From Variovorax sp. YR752 (GTDB lineage Bacteria; Pseudomonadota; Gammaproteobacteria; Burkholderiales; Burkholderiaceae_C): DNA of 51,447 nucleotides. Below the pieces are notes generated by a model, which saw nothing but the letters and a program-made list of their open reading frames with translations, was not told the DNA's origin and made no database searches. Positions 17,715 to 27,046 of the stretch are shown in pieces. A program made the translations under genes and the position numbers. The stretch is taken from assembly GCA_945860785.1 (NCBI GenBank), contig CAMATD010000005.1, positions 1-51,447 on the forward strand, given 5' to 3'. Within the stretch, counting starts at the first letter, position 1. Each line of letters begins with the position of its first letter.

Positions 17715-18806
17715 TCATGGGGTTTCGGTCAGGATTTCCTGCAGGCGTTGCACCAGCACGCTGCACTGCTCCCGCGTACCGATGCTGATGCGCAGGTACT
17801 GCGCAATGCGCGGCTGCTTGAAATGCCGCACCAGCACCGCGCGCTCGCGCAGCAGCGCCGCCAGTTCGGCCGCATCGCGCTGCGGATGGCGCGCGAACAC
17901 GAAGTTGGCCTGCGAGGGCAGCACTTCGAAGCCCAGGTCTTCGAGCTGCAGGCTGAGGCCTTCGCGGGTGTCGACGATCTTGTCGCGGGTGGTCTTGAAC
18001 CACACCTCGTCCTTGAGCGCCGCCGCCGCGCCCACCGTGGCAAGCCGGTCGAGCGGATAGGAATTGAAGCTGTCCTTGACGCGCACCAGCGCATCGATCA
18101 GATGCTGCTGGCCACAGGCAAAGCCGACCCGCAGGCCGGCCAGCGAGCGCGATTTGGAGAGGGTCTGCACCACGAGCAGGTTCGGGTACTTGTCGATCAA
18201 CGGCAGCGCGCTCTCGCCGCCGAAATCGACATACGCCTCGTCCACCAGCACCACGCGGTCGGGGCAGGCTGCGAGCAGTTGTTCGATGCGCGAGAGCGGC
18301 AGTCCGATGCCGGTGGGCGCGTTCGGATTCGCGATCACGATGCCTGCACAGCCGCCGCGCGCACGGGCCGCCATGGCTTCGATGTCGATACGCAGGCCGT
18401 CATCGACCGGCTGCAGCTCGCAGGCAATGCCGTAGAGCTGGGCATAGACCTTGTAGAAGCTGTAGCTCACGTCGGGCATCAGCAGCGGCTCGGCCTGCTG
18501 GAAGAACGCGAAGAAGGCGTGCGCCAGCACCTCGTCCGAGCCGTTGCCCGCGAAAACCTGTTCGACCTTCAGGCCGTGCCGCCGCGCGACCGCTTCGCGC
18601 AGCGCAAGCGAGGTGGGGTCCGGGTATCGCTCCAGGCCGTTCGCCGCCGCCTGCTGGATTGCATCGATGGCGAGCGGCGACGGCTGGTACGGGTTCTCGT
18701 TGGTGTTGAGCTTGACGAGGTTGGCGATGCGCGGCTGCTCGCCGGGCACGTAGGGTTCGAGCGCGCCGATGCGCGGGCTCCAGAAGGCCGGCACGGGGCT
18801 GGTCAT
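17715..18806 (-). CDS. hisC: Histidinol-phosphate aminotransferase
   Basis: A 363-residue fold-type I aminotransferase. [12 protein letters not shown] near the start, ANPNAPTG in the middle, DEAYVDFGG, and the PLP lysine region [16 protein letters not shown] are all present. It converts imidazole acetol phosphate and glutamate to histidinol phosphate. [11 protein letters not shown] from ATG 18806 is the natural start; the 22 residues upstream are not family-like. It is separate from a main his operon, so it may be a second hisC copy. It follows the CobD/CbiB-like gene by 17 bases. Confidence 0.9.
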   Translation of the reverse strand: MTSPVPAFWSPRIGALEPYVPGEQPRIANLVKLNTNENPYQPSPLAIDAIQQAAANGLERYPDPTSLALREAVARRHGLKVEQVFAGNGSDEVLAHAFFAFFQQAEPLLMPDVSYSFYKVYAQLYGIACELQPVDDGLRIDIEAMAARARGGCAGIVIANPNAPTGIGLPLSRIEQLLAACPDRVVLVDEAYVDFGGESALPLIDKYPNLLVVQTLSKSRSLAGLRVGFACGQQHLIDALVRVKDSFNSYPLDRLATVGAAAALKDEVWFKTTRDKIVDTREGLSLQLEDLGFEVLPSQANFVFARHPQRDAAELAALLRERAVLVRHFKQPRIAQYLRISIGTREQCSVLVQRLQEILTETP

Positions 18807-18823
18807 GGTGTCCCCCCTGTCGC

Positions 18824-19825
18824 TCAGCCGAGCAGGCGAGCAAGGGTGAGCAATGCAAGCAGCACCATCCACATCACGACCGATCGCCAGACCAGGCCGA
18901 CCACGCTGCGCAGGTGGCCGGGTTCGGGCTCGCGTCCCGGCGTGCTGCCGCTGTCGGGCCTGCGGCCGTCGATCACGGATTCGCCGGCCTGCGCACGCGG
19001 CAGCGGGTCGGTGACCGGAATCGGGCTCAGCGAGCCGCCGCCCAGTCGCACATTGACCGCGCCCGACGTGGCCGCGAGGATCACGCCGTCGTTCTCGTTC
19101 GGAAAGCGCCGTGCGTCATTGCGCCAGCAGTCGATGGCTTCCTCGAAGCTGCCGACCACCGCGAAGCCCAGGGCCGTGATGCGTGCTGGCAACCAGTCGA
19201 TGCCATGCCAGGCGCGCTCGGCGGCCTGTTGCACCGAGACGCTCGAAGGCTGCACCGCGGCGCCGTTCTTGTGGGCCCAGTAGCGCGCGACGAACTCGCT
19301 CATGCGATAGAACACCGCGCCGGCCGGCCCAATGCCGATGGCGGCGATCACCGAGAACCATGCCAGCACGCCGAACACATGGCGATGCGCGGCAATGACC
19401 GAATGTTCGATCACATGACGCACGATCTCGCTGCGCGGCAGATCGGCGGCATCGACCCCTTGCCAGTGTGCGAGCAGCGAGCGCGCGAGCGGCTCGTCGC
19501 CCTCGTCGAGCGCATCGCGGATGTCGGTGAAGTGATGGCTGAACTGTCGAAAGCCGAGGGTGACGTAAAGCACCGCGATGCTCCAGAGCACAGCGAACGG
19601 CAGCCCCAGCGTGAACACCAGCAGCAAGTGCACCCCGAGCGCCAAGAGTGTGGGCACGAACACCGCGAGCCCCCAGGCGATCCATCCGTGGTGGGGCTTG
19701 CCCGCATCGAAATTGCGGCTGGTCCAGCGCGTCCACGCAAAAACGCTGGCGTACACAGGGTTGTGAGGACCCAGCGGCCTCACCTGCTCGATCAGCAACG
19801 CGCACAGGACGGCAAAGAAGCTCAT
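18824..19825 (-). CDS. CobD/CbiB family membrane protein
   Basis: A 333-residue polytopic protein starting [19 protein letters not shown]. Hydrophobic segments lie at about residues 48-75, 80-95 and 150-175, with one more at the C-terminus. The motif region [25 protein letters not shown] matches the CobD/CbiB family, whose classical members attach the aminopropanol arm in cobalamin synthesis. No other cobalamin gene is nearby. It may therefore be the housekeeping paralogue common in Burkholderiales rather than the biosynthetic enzyme. The gene is first in the leftward group with hisC. Confidence 0.8.
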   Translation of the reverse strand: MSFFAVLCALLIEQVRPLGPHNPVYASVFAWTRWTSRNFDAGKPHHGWIAWGLAVFVPTLLALGVHLLLVFTLGLPFAVLWSIAVLYVTLGFRQFSHHFTDIRDALDEGDEPLARSLLAHWQGVDAADLPRSEIVRHVIEHSVIAAHRHVFGVLAWFSVIAAIGIGPAGAVFYRMSEFVARYWAHKNGAAVQPSSVSVQQAAERAWHGIDWLPARITALGFAVVGSFEEAIDCWRNDARRFPNENDGVILAATSGAVNVRLGGGSLSPIPVTDPLPRAQAGESVIDGRRPDSGSTPGREPEPGHLRSVVGLVWRSVVMWMVLLALLTLARLLG

Positions 19826-19855
19826 CCTTCGATGATAGCGAGAGAGCCCGAAGGT

Positions 19856-20596
19856 TCAGGCGCTCAGGAAACGGTAAAGATTGCGCAGCATGCCGGCGGT
19901 GGCGCCCCAGACGAAGCGCTCGTCGGCGCCATCCTGGTAGGGCATCGAGTACCAATGGCGCTTGGTGCCATCGGGGGCGGGCACGGTGTGGTGACGGTGG
20001 TTGGCCGGGTCCATCAGCCACGCGAGCGGCACTTCGAAGGCATCGGCAACCTCATGGGGGTTGATGGTGAGCTCGAAGTCGGGCTGCACCAGCGCGACCA
20101 CCGGCGTCACGATGAACGAGGTCACCGTCGTGTAGGTCGGTAGGTTCCCGAGCACCTCGACGTATTGCGCCGAGAGGCCGACCTCTTCCCAGGCTTCACG
20201 CAGGGCAGCGGCCGCGATGTTGGCGTCCTCGGGGTCGACGCGGCCACCGGGAAACGCGACCTGGCCCGAATGGGTCGACAGGTGCGTGGTGCGCTCGGTC
20301 AGCAGCACGGTTGCGCCTTGCGGGCGCTGCACGATCGGCACCAGCACGGCGGCCTGCGCGGGAGCGCGATCGGTCAGTCGCGGCTCGCGGCGCAGCTCGG
20401 GGGTCCAGACGGGCGGCGTCGCGAAGCGCGCGCGCAGCGCCGAGGCCGTCAGCTGCGCGGCCGGCACCGCCGGCAATCCATCACTCCCGGCCACGAAGGG
20501 CGCCTTGCGCGGGTCGAACTGCGGCAGCGTGGGTGGCACCACGGCATTGACGGGTTCGATGGAGGCGGCCTGCAGGGGATGGGATGAAGTGGTCAA
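19856..20596 (-). CDS. Nudix hydrolase, CoA pyrophosphatase type
   Basis: The Nudix box is complete: GGRVDPED followed by AALREAWEEVGL fits G-x5-E-x7-REUxEExGU. The preceding ERTTHLSTHSGQVAFPGG phrase is typical of the CoA-diphosphatase subfamily (NudL/YeaB), which cleaves CoA or its oxidised forms to 4'-phosphopantetheine and 3',5'-ADP. The start is uncertain. No ATG is in frame, and I give a TTG at 20596 (MTTSSHPLQAAS). The well-conserved protein begins about ten residues later, at IEPVNAVVPPTLPQ. The upstream in-frame stretch overlaps the rplS terminator and is not coding. Confidence 0.85.
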   Translation of the reverse strand: MTTSSHPLQAASIEPVNAVVPPTLPQFDPRKAPFVAGSDGLPAVPAAQLTASALRARFATPPVWTPELRREPRLTDRAPAQAAVLVPIVQRPQGATVLLTERTTHLSTHSGQVAFPGGRVDPEDANIAAAALREAWEEVGLSAQYVEVLGNLPTYTTVTSFIVTPVVALVQPDFELTINPHEVADAFEVPLAWLMDPANHRHHTVPAPDGTKRHWYSMPYQDGADERFVWGATAGMLRNLYRFLSA

Positions 20597-20673
20597 GAGA
20601 TGAAAAGTGCCGGAACCGATGGAAGGAAGTAGATCGGAAAAACGAAATGTTGTCCTTGAGCAGGGGCAACAAC

Positions 20674-20704
20674 GCAAAAAGCCGCCAGAGCGGCGGCTTT
20701 TTGC
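20674..20704 (-). terminator. Terminator of the rpsP-rimM-trmD-rplS operon
   Basis: A 13-bp perfect stem (GCAAAAAGCCGCC / GGCGGCTTTTTGC) with a five-base AGAGC loop. The T-run on the minus strand is 17 bases past the rplS stop, so it ends the ribosomal operon. The A-run makes it potentially bidirectional. Confidence 0.88.
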
Positions 20705-20720
20705 ACTGCGGGGAGGCTGC

Positions 20721-21098
20721 TTACTTGGCGGCCGCCGTCGACTTGCTCGGCAGCTTTTCCTTGATGCGTGCCGAACGGCCGCTGCGGTCGCGCAGGTAGT
20801 ACAGCTTGGCGCGGCGAACATCGCCACGACGCTTGACTTCGATGCCGGCGATCAGCGGGCTGTAGGTCTGGAACGTACGTTCCACGCCTTCGCCACTGGA
20901 GATCTTGCGCACGGTGAAGCCGCTGTTGAGGCCGCGATTGCGCTTGGCGATCACGACGCCTTCGTAGGCCTGCACGCGCTTGCGGGTGCCTTCGACGACG
21001 CTCACGCTGACGATGACCGTGTCACCGGGCATGAAATCGGGGATCTTCTTGCCGAGGCGGGCGATTTCTTCCTGCTCGAGGGTTTCGATGAGGTTCAT
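20721..21098 (-). CDS. rplS: 50S ribosomal protein L19
   Basis: A 125-residue L19 with the family start [22 protein letters not shown] and the core [42 protein letters not shown], ending with a short Ala/Lys tail. L19 sits at the 30S-50S interface. It is last in the rpsP-rimM-trmD-rplS operon, 121 bases after the trmD stop, and is followed by the strong terminator at 20674-20704. Confidence 0.98.
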   Translation of the reverse strand: MNLIETLEQEEIARLGKKIPDFMPGDTVIVSVSVVEGTRKRVQAYEGVVIAKRNRGLNSGFTVRKISSGEGVERTFQTYSPLIAGIEVKRRGDVRRAKLYYLRDRSGRSARIKEKLPSKSTAAAK

Positions 21099-21219
21099 GA
21101 TTTCCTGATATTCGATCGTGTCGGACTACACAAAAGGCGCCGTTGGTTTCTGCCACCTTTCAAAGGTGAATGGGGCAAAAGGCCAAGCGCGGCCGGGCAG
21201 AGGCTCGGGGAGCCTGAGA

Positions 21220-21966
21220 TTATAGCTTTTTTTTCAGCGCGGCCTCATCGGCCTTGTCCAGGTGGCCGGCAGCGCGGGCGGCGTCGATCAAATCGGGGCG
21301 CCGGGCGGCCGTCATGGCCAGCCGCTGGTCGCGGCGCCAGCGCTCGATCTGCGCATGGTGTCCGGAGAGCAAGGGCGCCGGAACGCCCTGCCCGTTCCAC
21401 TGCTCGGGCCGCGTGTAGTGCGGGCAGTCGAGCAGGCCGTCGAGCGCGGGGTTGAAGCTGTCCTGCACATGGCTGGCTTCGTCGCCGAGCACCCCAGGCT
21501 GCAGCCGGGCCACGGCATCGAGCAGCGCCATGGCCGCGATCTCGCCGCCAGAGAGGACGAAATCGCCAAGGCTGATCTGATGGGTGACACGCGCATCGAT
21601 GAAACGCTGGTCGATGCCTTCGTAGCGGCCGCAGACCAGCACCGCGCCTTCGCTGGTCGACCACTTCTCGACGGCTTCATGGCGCAGCGCCTCGCCGATG
21701 GGAGAAAACAACACGACCGGCGCTTCTGCCCCGCGTGCGGCCAGCGCCGCATCGAGGCAGGCCGTGAGCGGCTCGGTCATCATCACCATGCCGGGGCCGC
21801 CGCCGAAGGGGCGGTCGTCCACGCGCTTGTAGTTGCCCTGCGCGAAATCGCGCGGATTCCACAGCACGACCTCGACCTGCTTCGACTCGTAGGCGCGGCG
21901 CGTCACGCCGCTGGCCATGAAGGGCGCGAACAGTTCGGAAAAGAGCGTGAGGACGTCGAAGCGCAT
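21220..21966 (-). CDS. trmD: tRNA (guanine-N1)-methyltransferase
   Basis: A 248-residue SPOUT methyltransferase that methylates G37 of tRNAs with G36, preventing frameshifts. The family start [13 protein letters not shown] is clear, as are [12 protein letters not shown], the knot region [16 protein letters not shown] and [12 protein letters not shown] (S-adenosylmethionine site), then the C-terminal [12 protein letters not shown] domain. The gene ends in a run of lysines (AALKKKL). It follows rimM by 16 bases in the ribosomal operon. Confidence 0.97.
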   Translation of the reverse strand: MRFDVLTLFSELFAPFMASGVTRRAYESKQVEVVLWNPRDFAQGNYKRVDDRPFGGGPGMVMMTEPLTACLDAALAARGAEAPVVLFSPIGEALRHEAVEKWSTSEGAVLVCGRYEGIDQRFIDARVTHQISLGDFVLSGGEIAAMALLDAVARLQPGVLGDEASHVQDSFNPALDGLLDCPHYTRPEQWNGQGVPAPLLSGHHAQIERWRRDQRLAMTAARRPDLIDAARAAGHLDKADEAALKKKL

Positions 21967-21982
21967 GCGCGCGAGGCCCGGG

Positions 21983-22537
21983 TCAGAACTCGGGTTGCCA
22001 GTCGACCGTGATCAGCCGGCCGGGCAGGTCGACCTTGTCGACGAAGACCGAGACGAAGGGCACCATGCGCTCGACGGTCTTGCCGTCTTCTTCGGCGGTG
22101 AGCACCAGCGTGGTCTGCGGACCGGTGGCGAGCAGCTCGCGCACGGCGCCAAGCACCACGCCTTCGCGGTTGACGACAGACCGGCCGATCAGGTCGACCC
22201 AGTAGTACTCGTCATCGCCTGCGGTCGGGAAGCTGGAGCGCGGCACGAACACGCGCGCGCCACGCAGGGCCTCGGCCGCATTGCGGTCAGGCACCTCTTC
22301 GGACGAGGCGACGATGCAGTCGGAATGTTCTTTGGCTTCGCGGATCGCGAGCCGGAAAGCGGCGGTCGCAGAGGCTCCAGGAGCCTGCAGGAACCAGCGC
22401 TTGGAAGAAAAAAGCGCCTCGGGTTGGGCGCTGTGGGGCAGGACCTTGAACCAGCCCTTGATGCCCCATGCATCGGCGATGCGCCCTACCTCGATCGCAT
22501 CCGCCGGCAATTCGGCGGCTTCGAGTGCGAGCAACAT
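21983..22537 (-). CDS. rimM: Ribosome maturation factor RimM
   Basis: A 184-residue protein with an N-terminal RimM barrel ([18 protein letters not shown]) and a C-terminal PRC-barrel ([16 protein letters not shown] ... [27 protein letters not shown]). It binds S19 and assists 30S head maturation. About ten extra residues ([10 protein letters not shown]) precede the conserved start, which is common in this group. The gene lies between rpsP and trmD, 16 bases from each. Confidence 0.96.
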   Translation of the reverse strand: MLLALEAAELPADAIEVGRIADAWGIKGWFKVLPHSAQPEALFSSKRWFLQAPGASATAAFRLAIREAKEHSDCIVASSEEVPDRNAAEALRGARVFVPRSSFPTAGDDEYYWVDLIGRSVVNREGVVLGAVRELLATGPQTTLVLTAEEDGKTVERMVPFVSVFVDKVDLPGRLITVDWQPEF

Positions 22538-22553
22538 CGCCGTGCTGGACGGC

Positions 22554-22817
22554 TTAAGCCGCCGCCTTGGGAGCCGCAGCAGCGGCTTGCTTGATCAGGC
22601 GAAGGACCGTGGGCGAGGCTTGCGCGCCAACGCTCTTCCAGTAGGTCAGGCGATCCTGGGCAATGCGGATGCTTTCTTCGTTTTCCTTGGCGGTCGGGTT
22701 GTAGAAACCCAGGCGCTCGATGAAGCGGCCATCGCGGCGAACGCGCTTGTCCGACACGACGATGTTGAAGAACGGACGGCCTTTGGAGCCGCCGCGGGAG
22801 AGTCGAATGACGACCAT
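22554..22817 (-). CDS. rpsP: 30S ribosomal protein S16
   Basis: An 87-residue S16 starting [23 protein letters not shown], containing [11 protein letters not shown] and [14 protein letters not shown], with an alanine-rich tail. First gene of the operon, preceded by a strong promoter at 22940-22968 and an untranslated leader of about 115 bases. Confidence 0.98.
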   Translation of the reverse strand: MVVIRLSRGGSKGRPFFNIVVSDKRVRRDGRFIERLGFYNPTAKENEESIRIAQDRLTYWKSVGAQASPTVLRLIKQAAAAAPKAAA

Positions 22818-22939
22818 GATTTATCCTTGGGTGGTGCAACAAGCCGACTCTCTAGCTGAGAAGGCCCGGTCACAATGTTCTTCCAGCGTCGAGACACGCG
22901 ACATGGCCACCCGGCCAGCGACACGCTGAAAAGCCTGCG

Positions 22940-22968
22940 ATTATAGGCCGCTGCGCGTATTCTCCGAA
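22940..22968 (-). promoter_or_regulatory. Promoter of the rpsP operon (TTCGGA / TATAAT)
   Basis: On the minus strand TTCGGA (22968-22963) and a perfect TATAAT (22945-22940) are 17 bases apart, with GGCC directly before the -10. The rpsT promoter at 40844-40873 uses the same TTCGGA and GGCCTATAAT elements, which supports both assignments. Confidence 0.7.
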
Positions 22969-23000
22969 TTTTCGGCCCCGGGTCGTCTCTTTTCCACCGC

Positions 23001-23525
23001 ATGACCCTCACCATCCGCCCCAGCCGCGACGACGATGTCGCGGCCATCACGGCCATCTATGCTCACCATGTGCTGCACGGCACGGGCACCTTCGAAACCG
23101 AAGCGCCCTCCTCTGCCGACATGGCTGCGCGCCGCGCCGATGTGCTCGGCAAGAACCTGCCCTACCTGGTCGCTGAAGAAGATGGCGAAGTCCTGGGTTT
23201 TGCCTACTGCAACTGGTTCAAGCCGCGCCCGGCCTACCGTTTTTCGGCCGAAGACTCGATCTACATGGTGGAGTCAGCACGCGGCAAGGGTCTGGGTGCC
23301 AAGCTGCTGGCGGCGCTCTCGCAGGCTGCGGAAGCGGTCGGCGTTCGCAAGCTGATCGCAGTGATCGGCGACTCGGCCAACGCAGGCTCCGTGGGCGTGC
23401 ATCGCAACCAGGGTTTCACGCATGTGGGCGTGCTCAAGAACTGCGGCTGGAAGTTCGACGAATGGCGCGACGTGGTCCTGATGGAAAAGGTGCTCGGCGA
23501 AGGCAGCACGACCAAACCCGAATGA
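23001..23525 (+). CDS. GNAT N-acetyltransferase, phosphinothricin acetyltransferase (PAT)-like
   Basis: A 174-residue GCN5-type acetyltransferase. The start LTIRPSRDDDVAAITAIYAHHVLHGTGTFETEAPS is typical of PAT/YncA-type enzymes. The acetyl-CoA loop is visible as SARGKGLGAKLL, and the later phrase SVGVHRNQGFTHVGVLKNCGWKFDEWRDVVLM completes the family signature. It would acetylate small amines or methionine sulfoximine-like compounds. The stop overlaps the next gene by ATGA, so it is coupled to the TM2 gene. Divergent from the rpsP operon. Confidence 0.9.
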   Translation: MTLTIRPSRDDDVAAITAIYAHHVLHGTGTFETEAPSSADMAARRADVLGKNLPYLVAEEDGEVLGFAYCNWFKPRPAYRFSAEDSIYMVESARGKGLGAKLLAALSQAAEAVGVRKLIAVIGDSANAGSVGVHRNQGFTHVGVLKNCGWKFDEWRDVVLMEKVLGEGSTTKPE

Positions 23526-23968
23526 AAAACAAAACTACCGCAGCGTGGCTCTCCTTCCTCGGCGGCCCCCTCGGGCTGCACCGTTTCTACCTGCGAGGCC
23601 TGGGCGACTGGCTGGGCTGGCTGCTGCCCATTCCGACGGCGCTGGGCGTCTACGGCATCGAGCGCGTGCGCATGTACGGCGTGGACGACGGCTTGAGCTG
23701 GGCGTTGATTCCGCTGCTGGGCTTCACCATCGCGGGCTGCGCCTTGATGGCCATCATCTATGGCCTCATGACGCCAGAGAAGTGGAATGCCCGCTTCAAC
23801 GCAAGTTCACCGGCGGACGCCGCTCCAGGCCAGACGAACTGGTTCACCATCGGCGCCGTGGTGCTGTCGCTCTTCTTCGGCAGCACGATCCTGATGGCCA
23901 GCATCGTGTTCAGCTTCCAGCGCTACTTCGAACACCAGATCGAAGAGGGGCGGAAGATCTCGCAGTAG
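23522..23968 (+). CDS. TM2-domain membrane protein
   Basis: A 148-residue membrane protein that starts MKNKTTAAWLSFLGGPLGLHRFYLRGLGDWLG, the TM2-domain signature (GxxGxHRFY loop between two helices). Further hydrophobic segments lie at about residues 66-88 and 108-130. The function of this family is poorly known. The ATG lies inside the stop of the acetyltransferase gene, so the two are translationally coupled. It converges on the phosphate permease gene with 6 bases between stops. Confidence 0.85.
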   Translation: MKNKTTAAWLSFLGGPLGLHRFYLRGLGDWLGWLLPIPTALGVYGIERVRMYGVDDGLSWALIPLLGFTIAGCALMAIIYGLMTPEKWNARFNASSPADAAPGQTNWFTIGAVVLSLFFGSTILMASIVFSFQRYFEHQIEEGRKISQ

Positions 23969-23974
23969 CCGTCG

Positions 23975-24985
23975 TCAGAAAACCTGCAGGCTGATCCAGT
24001 AGGCAATCGCAGCCACGAACGCCGAGGCCGGGATCGTGAAGATCCACGCCCAGACGATGTTGCCCGCCACGCCCCAGCGCACCGCGCTCGCGCGCTGCGT
24101 GGAGCCGACACCGACGATGGCACCGGTGATGGTGTGGGTGGTCGAAACCGGAATGCCCAGCGCCGTCGCCAGGAACAGCGTGAGCGCACCGCCGGTCTCG
24201 GCACAGAAGCCGCCCACGGGCTTCAGCTTGGTGATCTTCTGCCCCATCGTCTTCACGATGCGCCAGCCGCCGAACATGGTGCCCAGCGCAATCGCGGCAT
24301 AGCAGCTCACGATGACCCAGGTGGGCGGCGTCGCGTCGGCGGCCGAGGCGTAGCCGGTGGCGATCAGCAGCATCCAGATGATGCCGATGGTCTTCTGCGC
24401 GTCGTTGCCGCCGTGGCCCAGGCTGTAGGCGCCGGCCGAAACCAGCTGCAGCCGCCGGAACCAGCGGTCCACGCGCGACGGCGTGGCGCGCCGGAAGCTC
24501 CAGGCCACCACGATCATCATCATCGAGCCCAACAGGAAACCGAGCAGCGGCGAGACGAAGATGAAAGCCACCGTCTTCCAGATGCCCGACGCCACCAGCC
24601 CGCTGGTGCCGGTCTTGGAAATCACCGCGCCCACGATGCCGCCGATCAGCGCATGCGAGGAACTGCTCGGAATGCCGTAGTACCAGGTCACGAGGTTCCA
24701 GCTGATCGCCCCGATGAGCGCGCCGAACACCACGTGCACATCGACCACACCAGGCTGGGCGATGCCCTTGCCCACGGTGGCCGCCACGCTCAGGTGGAAG
24801 ATGAAGATCGCGATCAGGTTGAAGAAAGCCGCGAACACCACGGCCTGCCCCGGCTTGAGCACCCCGGTGGAGACCACCGTCGCGATCGAATTGGCGGCGT
24901 CGTGAAACCCGTTCATAAAGTCGAACAGGATCGCGAGCACGACCAGCACTATCACCACCCAGAGGGCGACCTGAACCGTTGCCAT
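23975..24985 (-). CDS. PiT family inorganic phosphate transporter
   Basis: A 336-residue polytopic permease. Both PiT signature repeats are present: FDFMNGFHDAANSIATVVSTGVLKP near residues 22-46 and SLGHGGNDAQKTIGI near 190-205. GIPSSSSHALIGG and GIPVSTTHTITGAIVG are the paired pore-loop motifs. It imports phosphate, probably with a cation, at the inner membrane. The DUF47/PhoU-like gene lies 14 bases upstream on the same strand, the usual regulator partner. Confidence 0.94.
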   Translation of the reverse strand: MATVQVALWVVIVLVVLAILFDFMNGFHDAANSIATVVSTGVLKPGQAVVFAAFFNLIAIFIFHLSVAATVGKGIAQPGVVDVHVVFGALIGAISWNLVTWYYGIPSSSSHALIGGIVGAVISKTGTSGLVASGIWKTVAFIFVSPLLGFLLGSMMMIVVAWSFRRATPSRVDRWFRRLQLVSAGAYSLGHGGNDAQKTIGIIWMLLIATGYASAADATPPTWVIVSCYAAIALGTMFGGWRIVKTMGQKITKLKPVGGFCAETGGALTLFLATALGIPVSTTHTITGAIVGVGSTQRASAVRWGVAGNIVWAWIFTIPASAFVAAIAYWISLQVF

Positions 24986-24999
24986 CGGTCGCTACCCGC

Positions 25000-25644
25000 T
25001 CAGGAGTTCTCGAGGACGATGCCCTCGATCACGTTGGCCACGTCCTCGCACTTGTCGGTGATCGTCTCGAGCAGCTCGTAGATCGCCTTGAGCTTGATCA
25101 CCTCGCGCACATCGGGCTCCTCGCGGAACAGCTTGCTCATGGCGCTGCGCATCACGCGGTCGGCATCCGATTCGAGGCGGTCGATTTCCTCGCAGGTCTT
25201 GAGCACCGCCTCGGCCACCGCCGGGTCGGCGATCTTGCCGAGGAACTTGACGGCGTCCTTCAGGCGGTCGCAGCACTTCACGCTCAGGGCCGTGAGGCGC
25301 ACGATCTCGTCGGTCATGTGGCGCACGTCGTACAGCGCCATGGTCTCGGCTGAGTCCTGGATCAGGTCGGCCACGTCGTCCATCGTGTTGATGAGCTTGT
25401 GAATCTGCTCGCGGTCGATGGGCGTGATGAAGGTCTTGTGGATCAGCCGGTTGACGTCGTGCGTCACGCGGTCGGCGGCGCGCTCGGCGTTGTCGACGTC
25501 GCGGTTGTATTGCTCGCGCAGGTGCACGTCGTTGTAGTTGGCGACGAGTTGCTCGAAGGCCCTCGCGGCCTCCACGATGCGCTCGGCGTGCTGGTTGAAC
25601 ATCTCGAAGAAATTGCCCTCGCGGGGCAGCAGCTTGCCGAACAT
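25000..25644 (-). CDS. DUF47/PhoU-like phosphate transport regulator
   Basis: A 214-residue all-helical protein starting MFGKLLPREGNFFEMFNQHAERIVEAARAFEQL, the DUF47 signature. Repeated acidic D/E-rich helices (MDDVADLIQDSAETM, CEEIDRLESDADRVMR) resemble the metal-binding E/DxxxD motifs of PhoU. It is thought to gate the PiT permease encoded directly downstream. ATG at 25644 with GGAG nearby; it probably starts the two-gene transcript. Confidence 0.93.
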   Translation of the reverse strand: MFGKLLPREGNFFEMFNQHAERIVEAARAFEQLVANYNDVHLREQYNRDVDNAERAADRVTHDVNRLIHKTFITPIDREQIHKLINTMDDVADLIQDSAETMALYDVRHMTDEIVRLTALSVKCCDRLKDAVKFLGKIADPAVAEAVLKTCEEIDRLESDADRVMRSAMSKLFREEPDVREVIKLKAIYELLETITDKCEDVANVIEGIVLENS

Positions 25645-25769
25645 GGAAACTCCTGGGGTGCGTCAATCACAATTTCATGACGCCTTCATGAAAAACCGGC
25701 GAAGTTTAACGGGCGCGCGGGTCCGGCCCGGCCGGTCCGGCTTTTCGAGGCCCTCGGAGCGCCCGCAAT

Positions 25770-26378
25770 TCAGCCCGGCAAGTGCAGCACCGGCAGGTGC
25801 CAGCCGCCGTAGATCCCGCCCAGCCGGAGCGCCACGATCAGCAGCACGCCGGCATGAAAGGCCCAGCGCCGCGGTGTTCCGGCCGCCTGCAGCAACAGGT
25901 AGGCCGCGATGCCCGCGATGGCGGCGGAGCCGTAGATGCCGCTGCTCAGCAGCAGCGGAACGCGGGCGGTGAACACGTCGCGCAACAAGCCGCCGGCCGC
26001 GCCGGTCATGGTGCCGACCAGCATCACGATGACGGCCGGCAGGCGCCGCTCTTCGGCCACCTGCGCGCCCGTGATGGCGAACAGGCCGAGGCCCAGCGCG
26101 TCGGCCACGGCCAGCGCGTGCTCGGGCAGCGGCATCAGGTGCACCCAGACGATCGTGAGCGCCGCTGCCGCCAGGATCACGTAGACATAGCGGGTGTCGC
26201 GGATCCAGAACACCGGATGGCGGTCGAGCAACAGGTCGCGCAGCGTGCCGCCGCCCACCGCGGTGACCGAGGCGATCACCACCACGCCCAGCCAGTCGAG
26301 GCCCGCATGGCCGGCCGTCAATGCGCCACTGACCGCGAAGACCGCTACACCGGCGAGATCGAGGACGTAGAGCAGCAC
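25770..26378 (-). CDS. Trimeric intracellular cation (TRIC/UPF0126) channel family protein
   Basis: A 202-residue membrane protein with two UPF0126 repeats: VFAVSGALTAGHAGLDWLGVVVIASVTAVGGGTLRDLLLDRHPVFWI and LFAITGAQVAEERRLPAVIVMLVGTMTGAAGGLLRDVF. The GGGTLRD and GGLLRDV motifs are diagnostic. About seven hydrophobic segments are predicted. Bacterial TRIC homologues form trimeric potassium or sodium channels; YicG is the Escherichia coli paralogue. It follows folK by 8 bases on the same strand. Confidence 0.9.
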   Translation of the reverse strand: MLLYVLDLAGVAVFAVSGALTAGHAGLDWLGVVVIASVTAVGGGTLRDLLLDRHPVFWIRDTRYVYVILAAAALTIVWVHLMPLPEHALAVADALGLGLFAITGAQVAEERRLPAVIVMLVGTMTGAAGGLLRDVFTARVPLLLSSGIYGSAAIAGIAAYLLLQAAGTPRRWAFHAGVLLIVALRLGGIYGGWHLPVLHLPG

Positions 26379-26386
26379 GGCCTTCT

Positions 26387-27046
26387 TCAGACGATGCGCT
26401 TGACCACCTGGCCCGTGACGCGCGCCAGCGCCGCGCGAGGCACCTTGTCGGGCGCGATTTCGGCGAGCGGCTTCAGCACGAAGGCGCGCTCGCGCATGCG
26501 GGGATGCGGCAGGGTCAGCGTCGGCGTGTCGATCACCGAATTGCCGTGCATCAGCAGGTCGAGATCGAGCGTGCGCGGCGCATTGGGGAATGGCCGTTCG
26601 CGGCCGGCCTGCGTCTCCAGACGCTGCAAAGCCACGAGGAACTGCTCGGCATCCAGGCCGGTGCGCACGGCCACCACGGCGTTGACGAAATCGGGGCCTT
26701 CGGCATCCACCGGCTCACTGCGATAGAGCGACGAACGGGCCGTCACCTGGGTTCGTTGCAGCGCGCCGATCACGGCCATGGCGGCCTTCACGGCGGCCTC
26801 GGCATCGCCCAGGTTGGCGCCGATGGCGACGAAGGCCTGTACGGTGGGGTAATCCTCGCGCGGGCCGCGCGGGCGGCTCGTGGGGGCACGGGCGGGCGCA
26901 CGGCGTGCAGAAGGGCCACCAGGCGGACCGCTTCTGGCGCCGGCCGGAGGTGGCCTGGCGCCGCCCGCGCGCGGCGGTGCGGCCTTGGCCTTGTCATTGG
27001 CCTTGGGGCTTGTCTTGCCGTCCTTCGGCCGGTCAGATGCGCTCAT
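26387..27046 (-). CDS. folK: 2-amino-4-hydroxy-6-hydroxymethyldihydropteridine pyrophosphokinase
   Basis: A 219-residue HPPK. The catalytic core begins near residue 68 (AFVAIGANLGD) and includes SSLYRSEPVD, GPDFVNAVV, RERPFPNAPRTLDLDLL and LPHPRMRERAFVL, the full family signature. It transfers pyrophosphate from ATP to the pterin in folate synthesis. The first 65 or so residues are a basic, Pro/Ala/Arg-rich extension predicted to be disordered, absent from most FolK proteins. The ATG overlaps the pcnB stop by four bases (ATGA), so the two are coupled, an arrangement common in proteobacteria. A shorter start near residue 65 cannot be excluded. Confidence 0.94.
   Translation of the reverse strand: MSASDRPKDGKTSPKANDKAKAAPPRAGGARPPPAGARSGPPGGPSARRAPARAPTSRPRGPREDYPTVQAFVAIGANLGDAEAAVKAAMAVIGALQRTQVTARSSLYRSEPVDAEGPDFVNAVVAVRTGLDAEQFLVALQRLETQAGRERPFPNAPRTLDLDLLMHGNSVIDTPTLTLPHPRMRERAFVLKPLAEIAPDKVPRAALARVTGQVVKRIV

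Noticed and set aside
18824..19825. Cobalamin biosynthesis role for the CobD/CbiB-like gene
   Set aside because: No other cobalamin gene is nearby and the neighbour is hisC. Only the family name is supported.
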